In this document: positions 1 through 8,159 of the stretch, one piece after another
Numbering within the stretch: position 1 is the first letter of the stretch
How the letters are laid out: the number at the start of each line of letters is the position of its first letter
Assembly: GCA_964443745.1 (NCBI GenBank)
Contig: CAYUEN010000019.1
Location: 1 to 39,211 of the forward strand
Length of the DNA: 39,211 nucleotides
Origin: CAYUEN01 sp964443745
GTDB taxonomy: Bacteria > Campylobacterota > Campylobacteria > Campylobacterales > QNZT01
Direction: 5' to 3'
Program-made: the position numbers and the translations under genes
The notes under the pieces: model-generated
The model's database searches: none
What the model was told of the DNA's origin: nothing
What the model saw: the letters and a program-made list of their open reading frames with translations, nothing else

Positions 1-503
1 GCCGTACTCTCCAGCCCCCTCACCTCTCGAATATAGGGTTTGCAGAACCCCTCCACCATGCAAGCACCCGCTTTGCCGCGCCACTCTCGGCTTCGAAGAT
101 AACGATCGACCGCCTCTTTCTCGAAAGGGGCGAAGCGATAAAACGTCGCGGAAAGATCCACGAATCGAAGTTTTCGGCTTTCGTAGACCATACAGGTGAG
201 TATCGCGACTTCGTTTCCGCTTTGCAACTCCAAAATACGCCTCGCGTCCGCCTCGTCCTTCGCCTTGCGCAGCATCACTCCTCCGGCGGTGACGACGGTA
301 TCGGCAACCAGAATCGGATGCATCGTCTTCAGTTTCGTTTTGCACACGTCGTACTTGCCCATCGTCGCCTTGTAGACGAATCTCCTCGGATCGCGCTCTT
401 TGATCTTCTCTTCATCGAAATCGCATCCTCTCTGTTCGAACGCGATCCCGAAATCCCTCAGAATTTTCGCCCTGGTTTCGGATCCTGAAGCGAGTATCAG
501 CAT
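1..503 (-). CDS. maf: Maf-family nucleoside triphosphate pyrophosphatase (3' end outside window)
   Basis: The minus-strand frame opens with ATG at 503 and stays open to the window edge, giving about 167 residues. It begins MLILASGSETRAKIL, matching the Maf N-terminal pattern (LASxSxxRxxIL). A DEEKI segment and LVADTVV follow, where Maf proteins have the catalytic aspartate of the ADTVV motif. Maf proteins hydrolyse non-canonical or modified nucleoside triphosphates to monophosphates and have been linked to septum regulation. Typical length is 180-200 residues, so only a short C-terminus is missing. The start codon overlaps the speD/speH stop region by 7 bases, so the gene is probably the last of the alaS-side operon and translationally coupled. 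Confidence 0.88.
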   Translation of the reverse strand, partial: MLILASGSETRAKILRDFGIAFEQRGCDFDEEKIKERDPRRFVYKATMGKYDVCKTKLKTMHPILVADTVVTAGGVMLRKAKDEADARRILELQSGNEVAILTCMVYESRKLRFVDLSATFYRFAPFEKEAVDRYLRSREWRGKAGACMVEGFCKPYIREVRGLEST

Positions 504-871
504 CTTCTCTCTTTTCGGGCGACGTTCAACAACCCCCGCAATACCGTCTCCACCGTCGCGTGGGAAGTTTTGAAGACTTCGGCGAGATGGCGGTGGGCCG
601 CCATCGGATCGACATCGTCTCCGCAGGTGAAGATATCGACCGCCGCGAAGTTGTGCTCGGGCCAAGTATGTATCGCCAGATGGCTTTCGCTGATCACCAC
701 CACACCGCTTACACCGTAGGGTTCGAAAACATGAAACGAACTCCCGATCACCGTCGCTCCGGAACGTCGCGCGGCTTCGAGCATCGACTGCTCGACCAGC
801 CTCACGTCGTCGATCGCGGCGCGATCACAGCCGTAATACTCCGCCAGCAGATGTTTTCCCAATGCTTTCAT
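497..871 (-). CDS. speH: S-adenosylmethionine decarboxylase proenzyme (class 1B)
   Basis: A 124-residue protein that makes decarboxylated AdoMet, the aminopropyl donor for spermidine. The pyruvoyl cofactor would form by self-cleavage at Glu62-Ser63 within VVISESHLAIHTWPE. His68 and Cys83, the other catalytic residues of the Thermotoga-type enzyme, lie at the expected spacing. A longer open frame extends upstream to 1291 but is only a shadow of the preceding gene. The ATG at 871 is chosen because it gives the family length and overlaps the upstream stop by 4 bases. It overlaps maf by 7 bases downstream. The prokaryotic class 1B subunit is this short form. No spermidine synthase gene is seen in the window. 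Confidence 0.93.
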   Translation of the reverse strand: MKALGKHLLAEYYGCDRAAIDDVRLVEQSMLEAARRSGATVIGSSFHVFEPYGVSGVVVISESHLAIHTWPEHNFAAVDIFTCGDDVDPMAAHRHLAEVFKTSHATVETVLRGLLNVARKERRC

Positions 872-1356
872 CCGTTCTCTCCCAACAACAAACCGAAATA
901 GAGTGCCGCAATCCCCAAAAAGATCATCACTACGAAGAGATAGTTGGTCACCAGACGGATATTGTCCTTCGCCTGGGGAGTGTCGCTCGCCATACACCGC
1001 GCTTTGGCGTCCACGATTTTGCGAAAACCGTACAGGCTCAGCGCAGCCATGAAGAGCCAGATCGCCTCTTTGGTACTCACCATCGCCGCGGTGATCGGAC
1101 TCTGGTGGGCATACCCGGCGGCGATCGCCATAGAGATCCCGCTGATCGCGTTGATGAGTGCGATCCACACTATCCGCAAAAAGTAACGCCGGAGCGTCCG
1201 GATCGAAGTGCGGATCATCACCTTTTCGTTCGGAATCTGCCTCAGCGAAGGATACACCGCCGTCACGAACATCGCCATACTCCCGATCCACAGCATCGCG
1301 CTGAGAACATGGAGCAGGAGAAAGAGCGTATGGTATTCGATCACAAACAGTCGCAC
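868..1356 (-). CDS. Four-helix integral membrane protein, CopD-like, function unknown
   Basis: A 162-residue protein with four hydrophobic helices, at about residues 8-32, 60-82, 95-112 and 138-158. The first helix contains LLLHVLSAMLWIGSM; a histidine in the first helix followed by WIG resembles the CopD/DUF2269-type membrane family, which often binds haem or copper. That resemblance is weak and the role is inferred only. It lies 6 bases downstream of alaS and overlaps the decarboxylase start by 4 bases, so it is cotranscribed with them. There is no obvious functional link to its neighbours. Start ATG at 1356. Confidence 0.72.
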   Translation of the reverse strand: MRLFVIEYHTLFLLLHVLSAMLWIGSMAMFVTAVYPSLRQIPNEKVMIRTSIRTLRRYFLRIVWIALINAISGISMAIAAGYAHQSPITAAMVSTKEAIWLFMAALSLYGFRKIVDAKARCMASDTPQAKDNIRLVTNYLFVVMIFLGIAALYFGLLLGENG

Positions 1357-1362
1357 CGACCC

Positions 1363-3912
1363 CTATCCCAACATCTTTTTCGCATACTCCAGCGCGGCCT
1401 CTTTCGCCTCCGCCACTTTCGAGAGATCTTTACCCCCGGCCTGGGCGAAATCGTCACGGCCGCCTCCCCCGCCTCCGACGATCGGCGCGATCTCTCTGAT
1501 CCAGGCACCCGCTTTGATCGGAGCGTTTTTGACACCGGCGGCCATCATGACCTTTTCACCCCTCTTTTGAAAGAGCATCACCGCGACACGCTCTTCGCGG
1601 TTTTTGATCTCGTCGATGATCTGTTTGATATCTCCCGCTTCGATCTCTTCGACCGCCACTTCCACCCCTTGAATGCGATTGAATCGTAGCTCTCTTTTTT
1701 GTGAAGATTGCAAAGAGGCGATCTCGCTTTTGAGGTTTTTGATCTCCTCTTTGAGTCGTTTGACTCCGCTCAACGGATCTCTGTTTTTCACCTCTTCCGC
1801 GATCGTGTTCAAGTCGGCGCGCCACGATTTCGCGATTGCGAGCGCACTTCGGCTGCAGACACCTTCGATACGCCTCACCCCCGCACTCACGCCGCTCTCT
1901 TTCGTGATGAAAAAGAGGCCGATTTCACCGCTGTTTTTGACATGGGTCCCGCCGCAAAGCTCGATACTCGCATCGCCTATCGAGACGACCCGAACCCTTT
2001 GGCCGTACTTCTCTCCGAAAAGCGCGATCGCACCCTTCGCCTTCGCCTCGTCGATGGAGAGTACCTCCGTTTTGGTCGGAAGATCCCGCAATACCATCTC
2101 GTTGACCGTATCTTCGATTTTCGCGATCTCTTCGGCACGCAACGCTCTGGGGTGGGAAAAATCGAACCTCAGACGATCCGCCTCCACCAGACTTCCCGCC
2201 TGCGTGACATGATCGCCCAACACCTCTCTGAGTGCGGCATGGAGCAGATGGGTCGCGGAGTGGTGTCTGGCGATCTCCGTTCTGCTTTCATCCACGATCG
2301 CTTCGACTTCTTCGCCCATTTCGAGCGTCCGCTCCGCGATCACTTTCGAGAGATTCAAATCGAAAAACTTCTTCGTATCGACCACTTTGGCCTTGTCGAC
2401 GAGTACCCCTTCATCGCCCCTCTGGCCACCGCTTTCGGCATAAAACGGCGTCTCTTCCAGAAAAACCCACCCCTCGGCACCGGCCGGTAACGTACGCACC
2501 TCTTTGAATTTCGCATCCAGCAAAGCGATGATTTTCGTCTTGATACGGGTCGTTTCATATCCCACGAAACGATTCGGACCGAAACGCTCCAGAAGAAGTT
2601 TGAAATCTCCGCTGGCGATTTCGTCCCCGCTTCCCTTCCATGCCGCTTTGGCCCGCTCTCTCTGCTCCCGCATCAGCTCCTCGAACCTCGCGGAATCCAC
2701 CCTGAGCCCCTTTTCTCGCAACATATCTTCGGTCAGATCCAGAGGAAATCCGTAGGTATCGTAGAGCTTGAAAGCCACCTCCCCGCTGAAAATATCCCTG
2801 GTTCTGGCCAGCTCTTTTTCAAAAAGCGAAAGGCCCGATTCGATCGTCGAAAAGAATCGCTCCTCCTCCAACCTCATCGCCTCCTTGACGTTTTCGGCAC
2901 GCTCCAGCAGATAGGGATACTGCGCCCCCATGATCATATTGAGCGTATCCACCAAACGATACATGAAAGGCTCCCGAAGTCCCAGCAGATAACCATGTCT
3001 GACCGCACGCCTGAGGATTCTGCGCAATACGTATCCGCGCCCCTCCCTGTCGAAATTGACGCCTTGTGCGAGTAAAAAAGTGGTGGCGCGGATATGGTCG
3101 GCGATCACCCTAAAGCTCGCCCCCTCTTCGTAGATGTATCTTTTGCCGGCGATCTCGCTCACCTTTTCGATCAGCGGCATAAAAAGATGGGTATCGTAGT
3201 TGCTTCGTTTTCCCTCTTTGATCGCGGTGACACGCTCGAGCCCCATCCCCGTATCGATGGAGGGCTTGGGAAGAGGATGCAAAGCGCCGCTCTCGTCTCT
3301 CTCGTACTGCATGAAAACCAGATTCCAAATCTCCAAAAAGCGATCTCCCTCTCCCCCCATCACATCCTCTTCGGAGTGGAAATGTTCGGCTCCCTGGTCG
3401 TAGAAGATTTCGCTGCAAGGTCCGCAAGGGCCGGTATCGCCCATCTGCCAGAAGTTGTCTTTGTCACCAAAGCGCAAAACGCGATCCGCATCGACGTACT
3501 TTTTCCAGATCTCCTCGGCTTCGTCGTCGCTCGTATGCACCGTCACCCAGAGCCTCTCCCTGGGAAGCTCCAGCACTTCGGTCACGAACTCCCACGCATA
3601 GGCGATCGCCTCCTCCTTGAAATAGTCTCCGAAAGAGAAATTTCCCAGCATTTCGAAAAAGGTGTGGTGGCGGTTGGTATAGCCGACGTTTTCCAGATCG
3701 TTGTGTTTGCCTCCGGCTCTGATACATGTCTGGGAACTCGCCGCTCTGGGAGGTGTGGGCGCGGGAACCTCGCCGGTGAAGATACGCTTGAAAGGGACCA
3801 TACCGGCATTGGTAAAGAGCAGTGTCGGATCGTCCGGCACCAACGGGGCGCTCTCTACGATTCGATGCCCTTTTTCCCTGAAATACTCCAAAAATGCTGC
3901 TCTGATATCCAT
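1363..3912 (-). CDS. alaS: Alanyl-tRNA synthetase
   Basis: An 849-residue cytoplasmic enzyme that charges tRNA-Ala. The class II catalytic core occupies about residues 1-450 (ADHIRATTFLLAQG near 271). The editing domain carries HSATH at 551-555 and CGGTH at 653-657, the zinc-binding His/His/Cys/His set that clears mischarged Ser and Gly. The C-terminal C-Ala domain ends with a glycine-rich segment followed by RDDFAQAGGKD. Length and all motifs are normal. ATG at 3912 is preceded by AGGA 8-9 bases upstream. The gene heads a minus-strand run with the membrane protein, AdoMet decarboxylase and maf. It is divergent from the thioredoxin-like gene. Confidence 0.98.
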   Translation of the reverse strand: MDIRAAFLEYFREKGHRIVESAPLVPDDPTLLFTNAGMVPFKRIFTGEVPAPTPPRAASSQTCIRAGGKHNDLENVGYTNRHHTFFEMLGNFSFGDYFKEEAIAYAWEFVTEVLELPRERLWVTVHTSDDEAEEIWKKYVDADRVLRFGDKDNFWQMGDTGPCGPCSEIFYDQGAEHFHSEEDVMGGEGDRFLEIWNLVFMQYERDESGALHPLPKPSIDTGMGLERVTAIKEGKRSNYDTHLFMPLIEKVSEIAGKRYIYEEGASFRVIADHIRATTFLLAQGVNFDREGRGYVLRRILRRAVRHGYLLGLREPFMYRLVDTLNMIMGAQYPYLLERAENVKEAMRLEEERFFSTIESGLSLFEKELARTRDIFSGEVAFKLYDTYGFPLDLTEDMLREKGLRVDSARFEELMREQRERAKAAWKGSGDEIASGDFKLLLERFGPNRFVGYETTRIKTKIIALLDAKFKEVRTLPAGAEGWVFLEETPFYAESGGQRGDEGVLVDKAKVVDTKKFFDLNLSKVIAERTLEMGEEVEAIVDESRTEIARHHSATHLLHAALREVLGDHVTQAGSLVEADRLRFDFSHPRALRAEEIAKIEDTVNEMVLRDLPTKTEVLSIDEAKAKGAIALFGEKYGQRVRVVSIGDASIELCGGTHVKNSGEIGLFFITKESGVSAGVRRIEGVCSRSALAIAKSWRADLNTIAEEVKNRDPLSGVKRLKEEIKNLKSEIASLQSSQKRELRFNRIQGVEVAVEEIEAGDIKQIIDEIKNREERVAVMLFQKRGEKVMMAAGVKNAPIKAGAWIREIAPIVGGGGGGRDDFAQAGGKDLSKVAEAKEAALEYAKKMLG

Positions 3913-3929
3913 TCAACTCATCCTGTGCG

Positions 3930-3947
3930 TAAAATGGGGATATTTTA
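3930..3947. promoter_or_regulatory. Symmetric divergent -10 elements between alaS and the thioredoxin-like gene
   Basis: The 18-bp dyad is TAAAAT, six bases GGGGAT, ATTTTA. It provides a TAAAAT -10 on the plus strand (3930-3935) and the same hexamer on the minus strand (3947-3942). Transcripts would start near 3942 (plus) and 3935 (minus), giving a leader of about 23 bases for alaS. No good -35 is visible on either side, as is common for vegetative promoters in Campylobacterota. Confidence 0.45.
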
Positions 3948-3996
3948 TCCAAATTTCGCTAAAAAGGGGAGCGCAACCTAAAAAAAGGGGTTTTTC

Positions 3997-4500
3997 ATGT
4001 GGAAAAAAAGAGCGATAACATGGACGAAAGAGCTCGCGATAATGGTGCTTCTTTTTTTCATCGCCACGATGACGATCAACTATCTGAAAGCTCCAGAGAT
4101 TTCTTCAAATATATTGCATGATTTCGAAGCGACAACCACGAAAGGAAAAACGATCTCGCGCCGCAATCTGCTCGGCCATCCCACGCTGATACACTTCTGG
4201 GGGACATGGTGTCCTGTCTGCAAAACGGAGATCGACAACATCCGACGTATCGCCCGAAACTATCCCGTCGTCGCGATCGCCGTCAAATCCCCCGATTTGG
4301 ACAAATTTACTAAAGAACACGCGCTTAATTTCGACATCATCGACGATTCGAGGGGAGATATCGCCGCAAAGTTCGGAATCACCACCTTTCCCACTTCGAT
4401 TTTTCTCGATGCCGCGGGAGAGCCCCTCTTCGTCGAAACGGGCTACACCACGACGGCGGGATTGTGGCTCAGGCTCTGGTTCCTTTCACGGTTTCGATGA
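3997..4500 (+). CDS. Membrane-anchored thioredoxin-fold disulfide reductase (TlpA/ScsD type)
   Basis: A 167-residue protein with a short basic N-terminus and one transmembrane segment (about residues 12-30), followed by a periplasmic thioredoxin domain. The active site WCPVC places its cysteines at 72 and 75. The cis-proline loop is TTFPTS. These features fit TlpA/ResA/ScsD-type thiol reductases that keep periplasmic cysteines reduced, for instance for cytochrome c maturation; the substrate is not known here. A strong purine-rich ribosome site (AAAAGGGG) precedes ATG 3997. The 3' end overlaps the 3' end of murG on the opposite strand by 32 bases; the C-terminus looks natural for the family, so I regard the overlap as real. 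Confidence 0.88.
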   Translation: MWKKRAITWTKELAIMVLLFFIATMTINYLKAPEISSNILHDFEATTTKGKTISRRNLLGHPTLIHFWGTWCPVCKTEIDNIRRIARNYPVVAIAVKSPDLDKFTKEHALNFDIIDDSRGDIAAKFGITTFPTSIFLDAAGEPLFVETGYTTTAGLWLRLWFLSRFR

Positions 4501-5500
4501 TGAAACGGGCGATCTCCGCCGCTCCTCCGGGATGCACCAGCGCACGCATTCCTTCGCTCATTCTTTCGATGTCGGCTTCGAAAACCTTCTCCGCCCACTC
4601 CGGCGAGAGCGCCTCCTCCCTCACGACGAAAGAGAGTTCGCGATCGGCGAGAAACCGGGCGTTGTGATACTGATGGTCTCCCGCCGCATAGGGATAGGGG
4701 ACAAAGAGAGCGGGCAGGCCCGAAGCGCAAAGTTCCCACAGGGTGCTCGCGCCCGCCCGGCAGATCGCGAAATCCGCCGCTTCGATCTTCTCCTCCAGGG
4801 TATCGCTGAAGCCGAAAAGATCCGCTTCGATTCCCTCTTGTCGGTAGTGGCGCCGTACCCTCTCCACATCGCGATCTCCCGCCTGATGAATGATCCTGAC
4901 GCCCCGTTTTTGCAATCGGGGTGCGATTTGCATCGCGAAATCGTTGATCGCTCTGGCTCCCTGGCTTCCTCCCAGGAAGAGAATCGTTTCGATCTTTTTG
5001 CGGGTTCTGGCCTTTTCGAAATAGCGGCTTTGAATCGGAATGCTTTTTAGGGAGGAGGTGGGATCGTAAGGGCTGATGATCGCCTCGGCCCACCGTTTAA
5101 GAACCGCGTTGAGCCGGCCGGTAACGGCGTTGGGCTCGTCGATGAAGAGGGGTTTTCGAAAAAGCAATGCGGCGAACGAAGCCGGCGCGGCCGAGTATCC
5201 GCCGACGGAAAAGACCGCATCGATCCGATGCTTTTTGAAAAGCCCTCCGCTTTTGAGCGTATATTTCATGATATCCCACAACGCACCGACTCTGTCGACT
5301 CCCCTCTTGTCGACCACTCCGCGCGTATCGAAAAAATAACACGCACCCCATCCCGGTTCGTTTTCGAACCAGCGCCGATCCTGTCCGTAGGTGGATCCGA
5401 TGAAGATCGGCTCCACTCCCGCCTCCGTCAAAGCCTCCTTCACCGCTCTGGCTATCGCCAGATGGCCGCCCGTTCCACCGCCCGTAATTACGATATTCAT
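4469..5500 (-). CDS. murG: UDP-GlcNAc:lipid I N-acetylglucosaminyltransferase
   Basis: A 343-residue peripheral membrane glycosyltransferase that converts lipid I to lipid II on the cytoplasmic face. The N-terminal GGGTGGH loop (residues 7-13), the GGSQGARAIND segment in mid-protein, and the C-terminal donor-binding run with RAGASTLWE and PYAAGDHQ are all present. ATG 5500 overlaps the ftsW stop by 4 bases, so the two are translationally coupled. This matches their joint role: lipid II made by MurG feeds FtsW. The last 32 bases are antisense to the thioredoxin-like gene. Confidence 0.97.
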   Translation of the reverse strand: MNIVITGGGTGGHLAIARAVKEALTEAGVEPIFIGSTYGQDRRWFENEPGWGACYFFDTRGVVDKRGVDRVGALWDIMKYTLKSGGLFKKHRIDAVFSVGGYSAAPASFAALLFRKPLFIDEPNAVTGRLNAVLKRWAEAIISPYDPTSSLKSIPIQSRYFEKARTRKKIETILFLGGSQGARAINDFAMQIAPRLQKRGVRIIHQAGDRDVERVRRHYRQEGIEADLFGFSDTLEEKIEAADFAICRAGASTLWELCASGLPALFVPYPYAAGDHQYHNARFLADRELSFVVREEALSPEWAEKVFEADIERMSEGMRALVHPGGAAEIARFIIETVKGTRA

Positions 5501-6663
5501 AGCGTCTCCACCCTTTTGCTGATCATCAGCACCATCCCGATCGCGATCGAGTGTGCCAGCAGCGAACTACCGCCGTAACTCACGAAAGGAACCGCCAACC
5601 CTTTCACCGGCGTCAGTCCCGTGATTCCAAACGCATTGATAAAAAGAGAAGTCGCCAACATGATGCCGATTCCCAGCGCAAAAAGCGAATAGATTCTGTT
5701 CGAGCTTCGATTTGCGATCCGAAAGATACGATAGACCAACACGAAAAAGAGTCCGATGATCGTCAGCACACCGACCAGGCCGATCTCTTCCGCGATCCCC
5801 GCCAAAACGAAATCGGTATGCACCTCCGTCAAAAATCCCAGCTTGATCGTTCCGTTGCCCAAACCCGTACCCAGCAATCCCCCATGCTTGATCGCGTAGA
5901 GGGAGTTGGCGGTCTGATACGCCTCTTCCACATCTTTTACCCGCAATACATCCGCCAGAGAGTCCGGCAAAAAGGAGAGGATGAAATTCTGCGCGCTACT
6001 CCACCAATACTTGATTCTCAACACCCTGTGTTCGGAGGTGACGATCGCCACGATGAAGACGATCGTCGCGGCGACGATCGAAAGCATGAAAAAGCGGGTA
6101 CTCGTCCCCGCCATGAATACCATCACCACCAGCGCACTGCCCAGGACGATCACCTGCCCGATGTCGTTTTGCATGATCGCGATCAGATAGACGACGACAC
6201 CGAAAGCGAAAACGTAAGGCATAAAAAGCTTCAGTTCATCCAGCAGGCTTTTACGGGAGGGGTCGAATTTTCTGGAGAAACTCCATGCCAGAAAGAAGAG
6301 AAAACCCACTTTGAAAAACTCCACCGGAGCGAGCGAAAAGTGCGGTAGCTGAATCCACCGCTTCGCCCCGCCCACCGCCGTGACGAAAGAAGAAGGCAGA
6401 AAGTGCATGATCGTCATCAAAAAGAGAAAGAGGAAAAAGAGGAAAAATCCCAGAGGCTTGAACCACCGCTCCGGATCAAGACGCGAAAGAAACCAGATAA
6501 TAAAAATCGAAAGTATGCCCGCGAGCAGTTGTCGGATCAGGAAAAAAAACTGACTCGTACCGTACACGTTAGCCGTCACGTATGTGCTCAATGAGTAGGA
6601 AAAGACGATACCGATGGCGATCAATACGATCGTGATATAGAATATGGTTTTATCGACGGCCAA
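5497..6663 (-). CDS. ftsW: FtsW, septal peptidoglycan glycosyltransferase (SEDS family)
   Basis: A 388-residue polytopic protein with about ten membrane helices. It polymerises lipid II at the division site together with FtsI. The C-terminal SEDS signature GLTPVKGLAVPFVSYGGSS is intact, with GGAKRWIQLP in the first loop. The frame offers two TTG starts. The one at 6669 directly abuts the only Shine-Dalgarno (AGGA, 6670-6673). The one at 6663 leaves 6 bases and begins MAVDKTIFY, which resembles Campylobacter FtsW, so I prefer 6663. The partner FtsI is encoded at 8160 on the other strand. Confidence 0.95.
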   Translation of the reverse strand: MAVDKTIFYITIVLIAIGIVFSYSLSTYVTANVYGTSQFFFLIRQLLAGILSIFIIWFLSRLDPERWFKPLGFFLFFLFLFLMTIMHFLPSSFVTAVGGAKRWIQLPHFSLAPVEFFKVGFLFFLAWSFSRKFDPSRKSLLDELKLFMPYVFAFGVVVYLIAIMQNDIGQVIVLGSALVVMVFMAGTSTRFFMLSIVAATIVFIVAIVTSEHRVLRIKYWWSSAQNFILSFLPDSLADVLRVKDVEEAYQTANSLYAIKHGGLLGTGLGNGTIKLGFLTEVHTDFVLAGIAEEIGLVGVLTIIGLFFVLVYRIFRIANRSSNRIYSLFALGIGIMLATSLFINAFGITGLTPVKGLAVPFVSYGGSSLLAHSIAIGMVLMISKRVETL

Positions 6664-6728
6664 GATCAATCCTGATTCAAAATGACGATTATCTTACAAA
6701 AACTTTGATTAAATTGAAAAATATGGTA

Positions 6729-6746
6729 AAATTATTCAAATAATTT
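6729..6746. repeat. 18-bp A+T-rich inverted repeat between ftsW and flgB
   Basis: Arms AAATTATT and AATAATTT are perfect, separated by CA. The site lies in the divergent intergenic region, 17 bases upstream of the sigma-54 promoter of flgB. It could be a regulator site for either direction. A+T-rich DNA makes short palindromes fairly likely by chance. Confidence 0.4.
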
Positions 6747-6761
6747 AATTTTTCAGTTTTT

Positions 6762-6779
6762 TAGGCATACTCTTTGCTT
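6762..6779 (+). promoter_or_regulatory. Sigma-54 (RpoN) promoter of flgB-flgC-fliE
   Basis: TAGGCAT at the -24 and TTTGCTT at the -12 place the invariant GG (6764-6765) exactly 10 bases before the invariant GC (6776-6777). Transcription would begin near 6788-6790. Hook-basal-body genes in Campylobacter and Helicobacter are known RpoN/FlgR targets, so context supports the match. The position excludes any flgB start codon upstream of about 6790. Confidence 0.8.
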
Positions 6780-6818
6780 AAAAAATTCCACCCAAGACAA
6801 ACTGAAAAAGGAGCCCCG

Positions 6819-7247
6819 TTGGGTCTGAGTATCACCAAATCGTTTCCGATCGCGGCCAAAGCGTTGCACTTCAGGGACCTGAGACAGAAGCTGATCGCTT
6901 CCAACCTCGCCAATGTCGATACTCCCTTCTACAAAGCGCGGGATATCGCTTTTGAGAGTGTGCTGGCGAAAGAGGCGGCCGGGCTTTCCGAAAGAAACCC
7001 TACGCTGCAGCTGGCCAAAACCGATCCCCGACATCTCGCACCGGCGAACGAAACGACGCAAGAGGGGGCGAAATTCTTCCTGCGGGGAGATCTGGGCACC
7101 CGAAACGACGGAAACAGCGTCGATCTGGATATCGAGACGACGGAAATGAGCAAAAATGCGATCATGGTAAGCGCGCTCGATGCGGCGCTGAAAAAAGAGG
7201 CGACGATCTTCAAGAGTGTAATCGAAGCGTCGAGTAAAATTTCCTAA
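6819..7247 (+). CDS. flgB: Flagellar basal-body rod protein FlgB
   Basis: A 142-residue proximal rod protein. The N-terminal flagellar rod motif (residues around 20-40, with ASNLANVDTPFYKARD) and the C-terminal coiled region typical of rod proteins are present. The open frame can be extended back to TTG 6774, but that codon lies inside the sigma-54 -12 element. The TTG at 6819 follows AAAAAGGAG with 5-base spacing and gives the family length. It is the first gene of a three-gene rod operon; flgC begins 9 bases after its stop. Confidence 0.95.
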   Translation: MGLSITKSFPIAAKALHFRDLRQKLIASNLANVDTPFYKARDIAFESVLAKEAAGLSERNPTLQLAKTDPRHLAPANETTQEGAKFFLRGDLGTRNDGNSVDLDIETTEMSKNAIMVSALDAALKKEATIFKSVIEASSKIS

Positions 7248-7256
7248 GGATGAACG

Positions 7257-7751
7257 ATGGATTTTTTGAGCGGTTTTGATATCAGCGGGTACGGCCTTTC
7301 GGCACAGCGGTTTCGTATCAATCTCATCAGCTCCAATATCGCCAACGCCAACACCACCCGTACCGACGAAGGAGGACCCTATCGCAGACGCGAAGTGATA
7401 TTCAAGGCGGTCGATTTCCAGTCGCGTCTCAACGAAGCGCTCGCGAAAGAGAACGGATTTGTACGGAACGAAAATCCGATCGACGATCCGAATGCGCCAC
7501 TTTTTGCCAAACCGCCGGTGATGAGCGTAGTGGTGGACAAAGTGGTACGGGACGATTCACCGTTTCGATTACGATTCGACCCATCTCACCCCGATGCGGA
7601 CGCGAACGGATACGTTTCGCTCCCGAACGTTAATCCCGTGATCGAAATGGCCGATTTAATTGAAGCGACAAGAGCTTATCAAGCCAACGTGGCGGCTTTC
7701 CAGAGTGCCAAATCGATCGCCCAAAGCGCGATAGATCTGTTGAAAGGATGA
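7257..7751 (+). CDS. flgC: Flagellar basal-body rod protein FlgC
   Basis: A 164-residue rod protein. The N-terminus has the rod signature ISSNIANANTTRT, and the C-terminus ends with the conserved coil MADLIEATRAYQANVAAF. ATG 7257 follows AAGGATGAACG, a usable ribosome site in the 9-base gap after flgB. Together with FlgB and FliE it builds the proximal rod above the MS ring, exported by the flagellar type III apparatus. The order flgB-flgC-fliE is conserved. Confidence 0.97.
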   Translation: MDFLSGFDISGYGLSAQRFRINLISSNIANANTTRTDEGGPYRRREVIFKAVDFQSRLNEALAKENGFVRNENPIDDPNAPLFAKPPVMSVVVDKVVRDDSPFRLRFDPSHPDADANGYVSLPNVNPVIEMADLIEATRAYQANVAAFQSAKSIAQSAIDLLKG

Positions 7752-7777
7752 ATCCGCCCGATGAAAAAGGATGTTGA

Positions 7778-8077
7778 ATGATCAATAAAATAGAAACACT
7801 GAACCCGCTCGCCAATGCCGAGCAGTCGACGAAAGAGACACCCCGCGCCCAAAACGGCGAAGGATTTATGGAGATACTCCAAAAAACGCTCGAAGAGGTG
7901 AACGATCTTCAGATCAAAGGAGACCGGGCACTCTCCGAAATCGCCACGGGACAGGTCAAGGATCTGCATCAGGCCGCCATCGCGATCGACAAAGCGGAAA
8001 TCAGTATGAAAGTCATGCTCGAAGTCCGCAACAAAGCCCTCAACGCCTACAAAGAGATTCTGCGCACACAACTTTAA
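7778..8077 (+). CDS. fliE: Flagellar hook-basal body complex protein FliE
   Basis: A 99-residue small rod/MS-ring adaptor protein. The C-terminal half (GDRALSEIATGQVKDLHQ, then the AEISMKVMLEVRNKALNAYKEI region) is the conserved FliE domain. AAAAGGATG lies just upstream of ATG 7778. It is the last gene of the rod operon and is followed within 25 bases by a hairpin and T-rich tail. Confidence 0.95.
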   Translation: MINKIETLNPLANAEQSTKETPRAQNGEGFMEILQKTLEEVNDLQIKGDRALSEIATGQVKDLHQAAIAIDKAEISMKVMLEVRNKALNAYKEILRTQL

Positions 8078-8098
8078 TATCTTTATCACTTTTCGTTA

Positions 8099-8135
8099 CG
8101 GCGACAATATGTTGCCGTTCGCTTTTGCTTTTTAA
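8099..8135 (+). terminator. Rho-independent terminator after fliE
   Basis: An 8-pair stem, CGGCGACA with TGTTGCCG (one G-U pair) and loop ATA, spans 8099-8117. It is followed by a T-rich tract to about 8133. It separates the sigma-54 rod operon from ftsI. The T-rich tail also supplies the -35 of the ftsI promoter. Confidence 0.7.
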
Positions 8136-8153
8136 CCAAATCTTCTCTATAAT
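8125..8153 (+). promoter_or_regulatory. Sigma-70 promoter of ftsI, giving a possible leaderless transcript
   Basis: TTGCTT (8125-8130), 17 bases, TATAAT (8148-8153). Only 6 bases separate the -10 from ATG 8160, so transcription should start at or very near the start codon. No Shine-Dalgarno is visible before that ATG. Confidence 0.65.
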
Positions 8154-8159
8154 CTTCCG

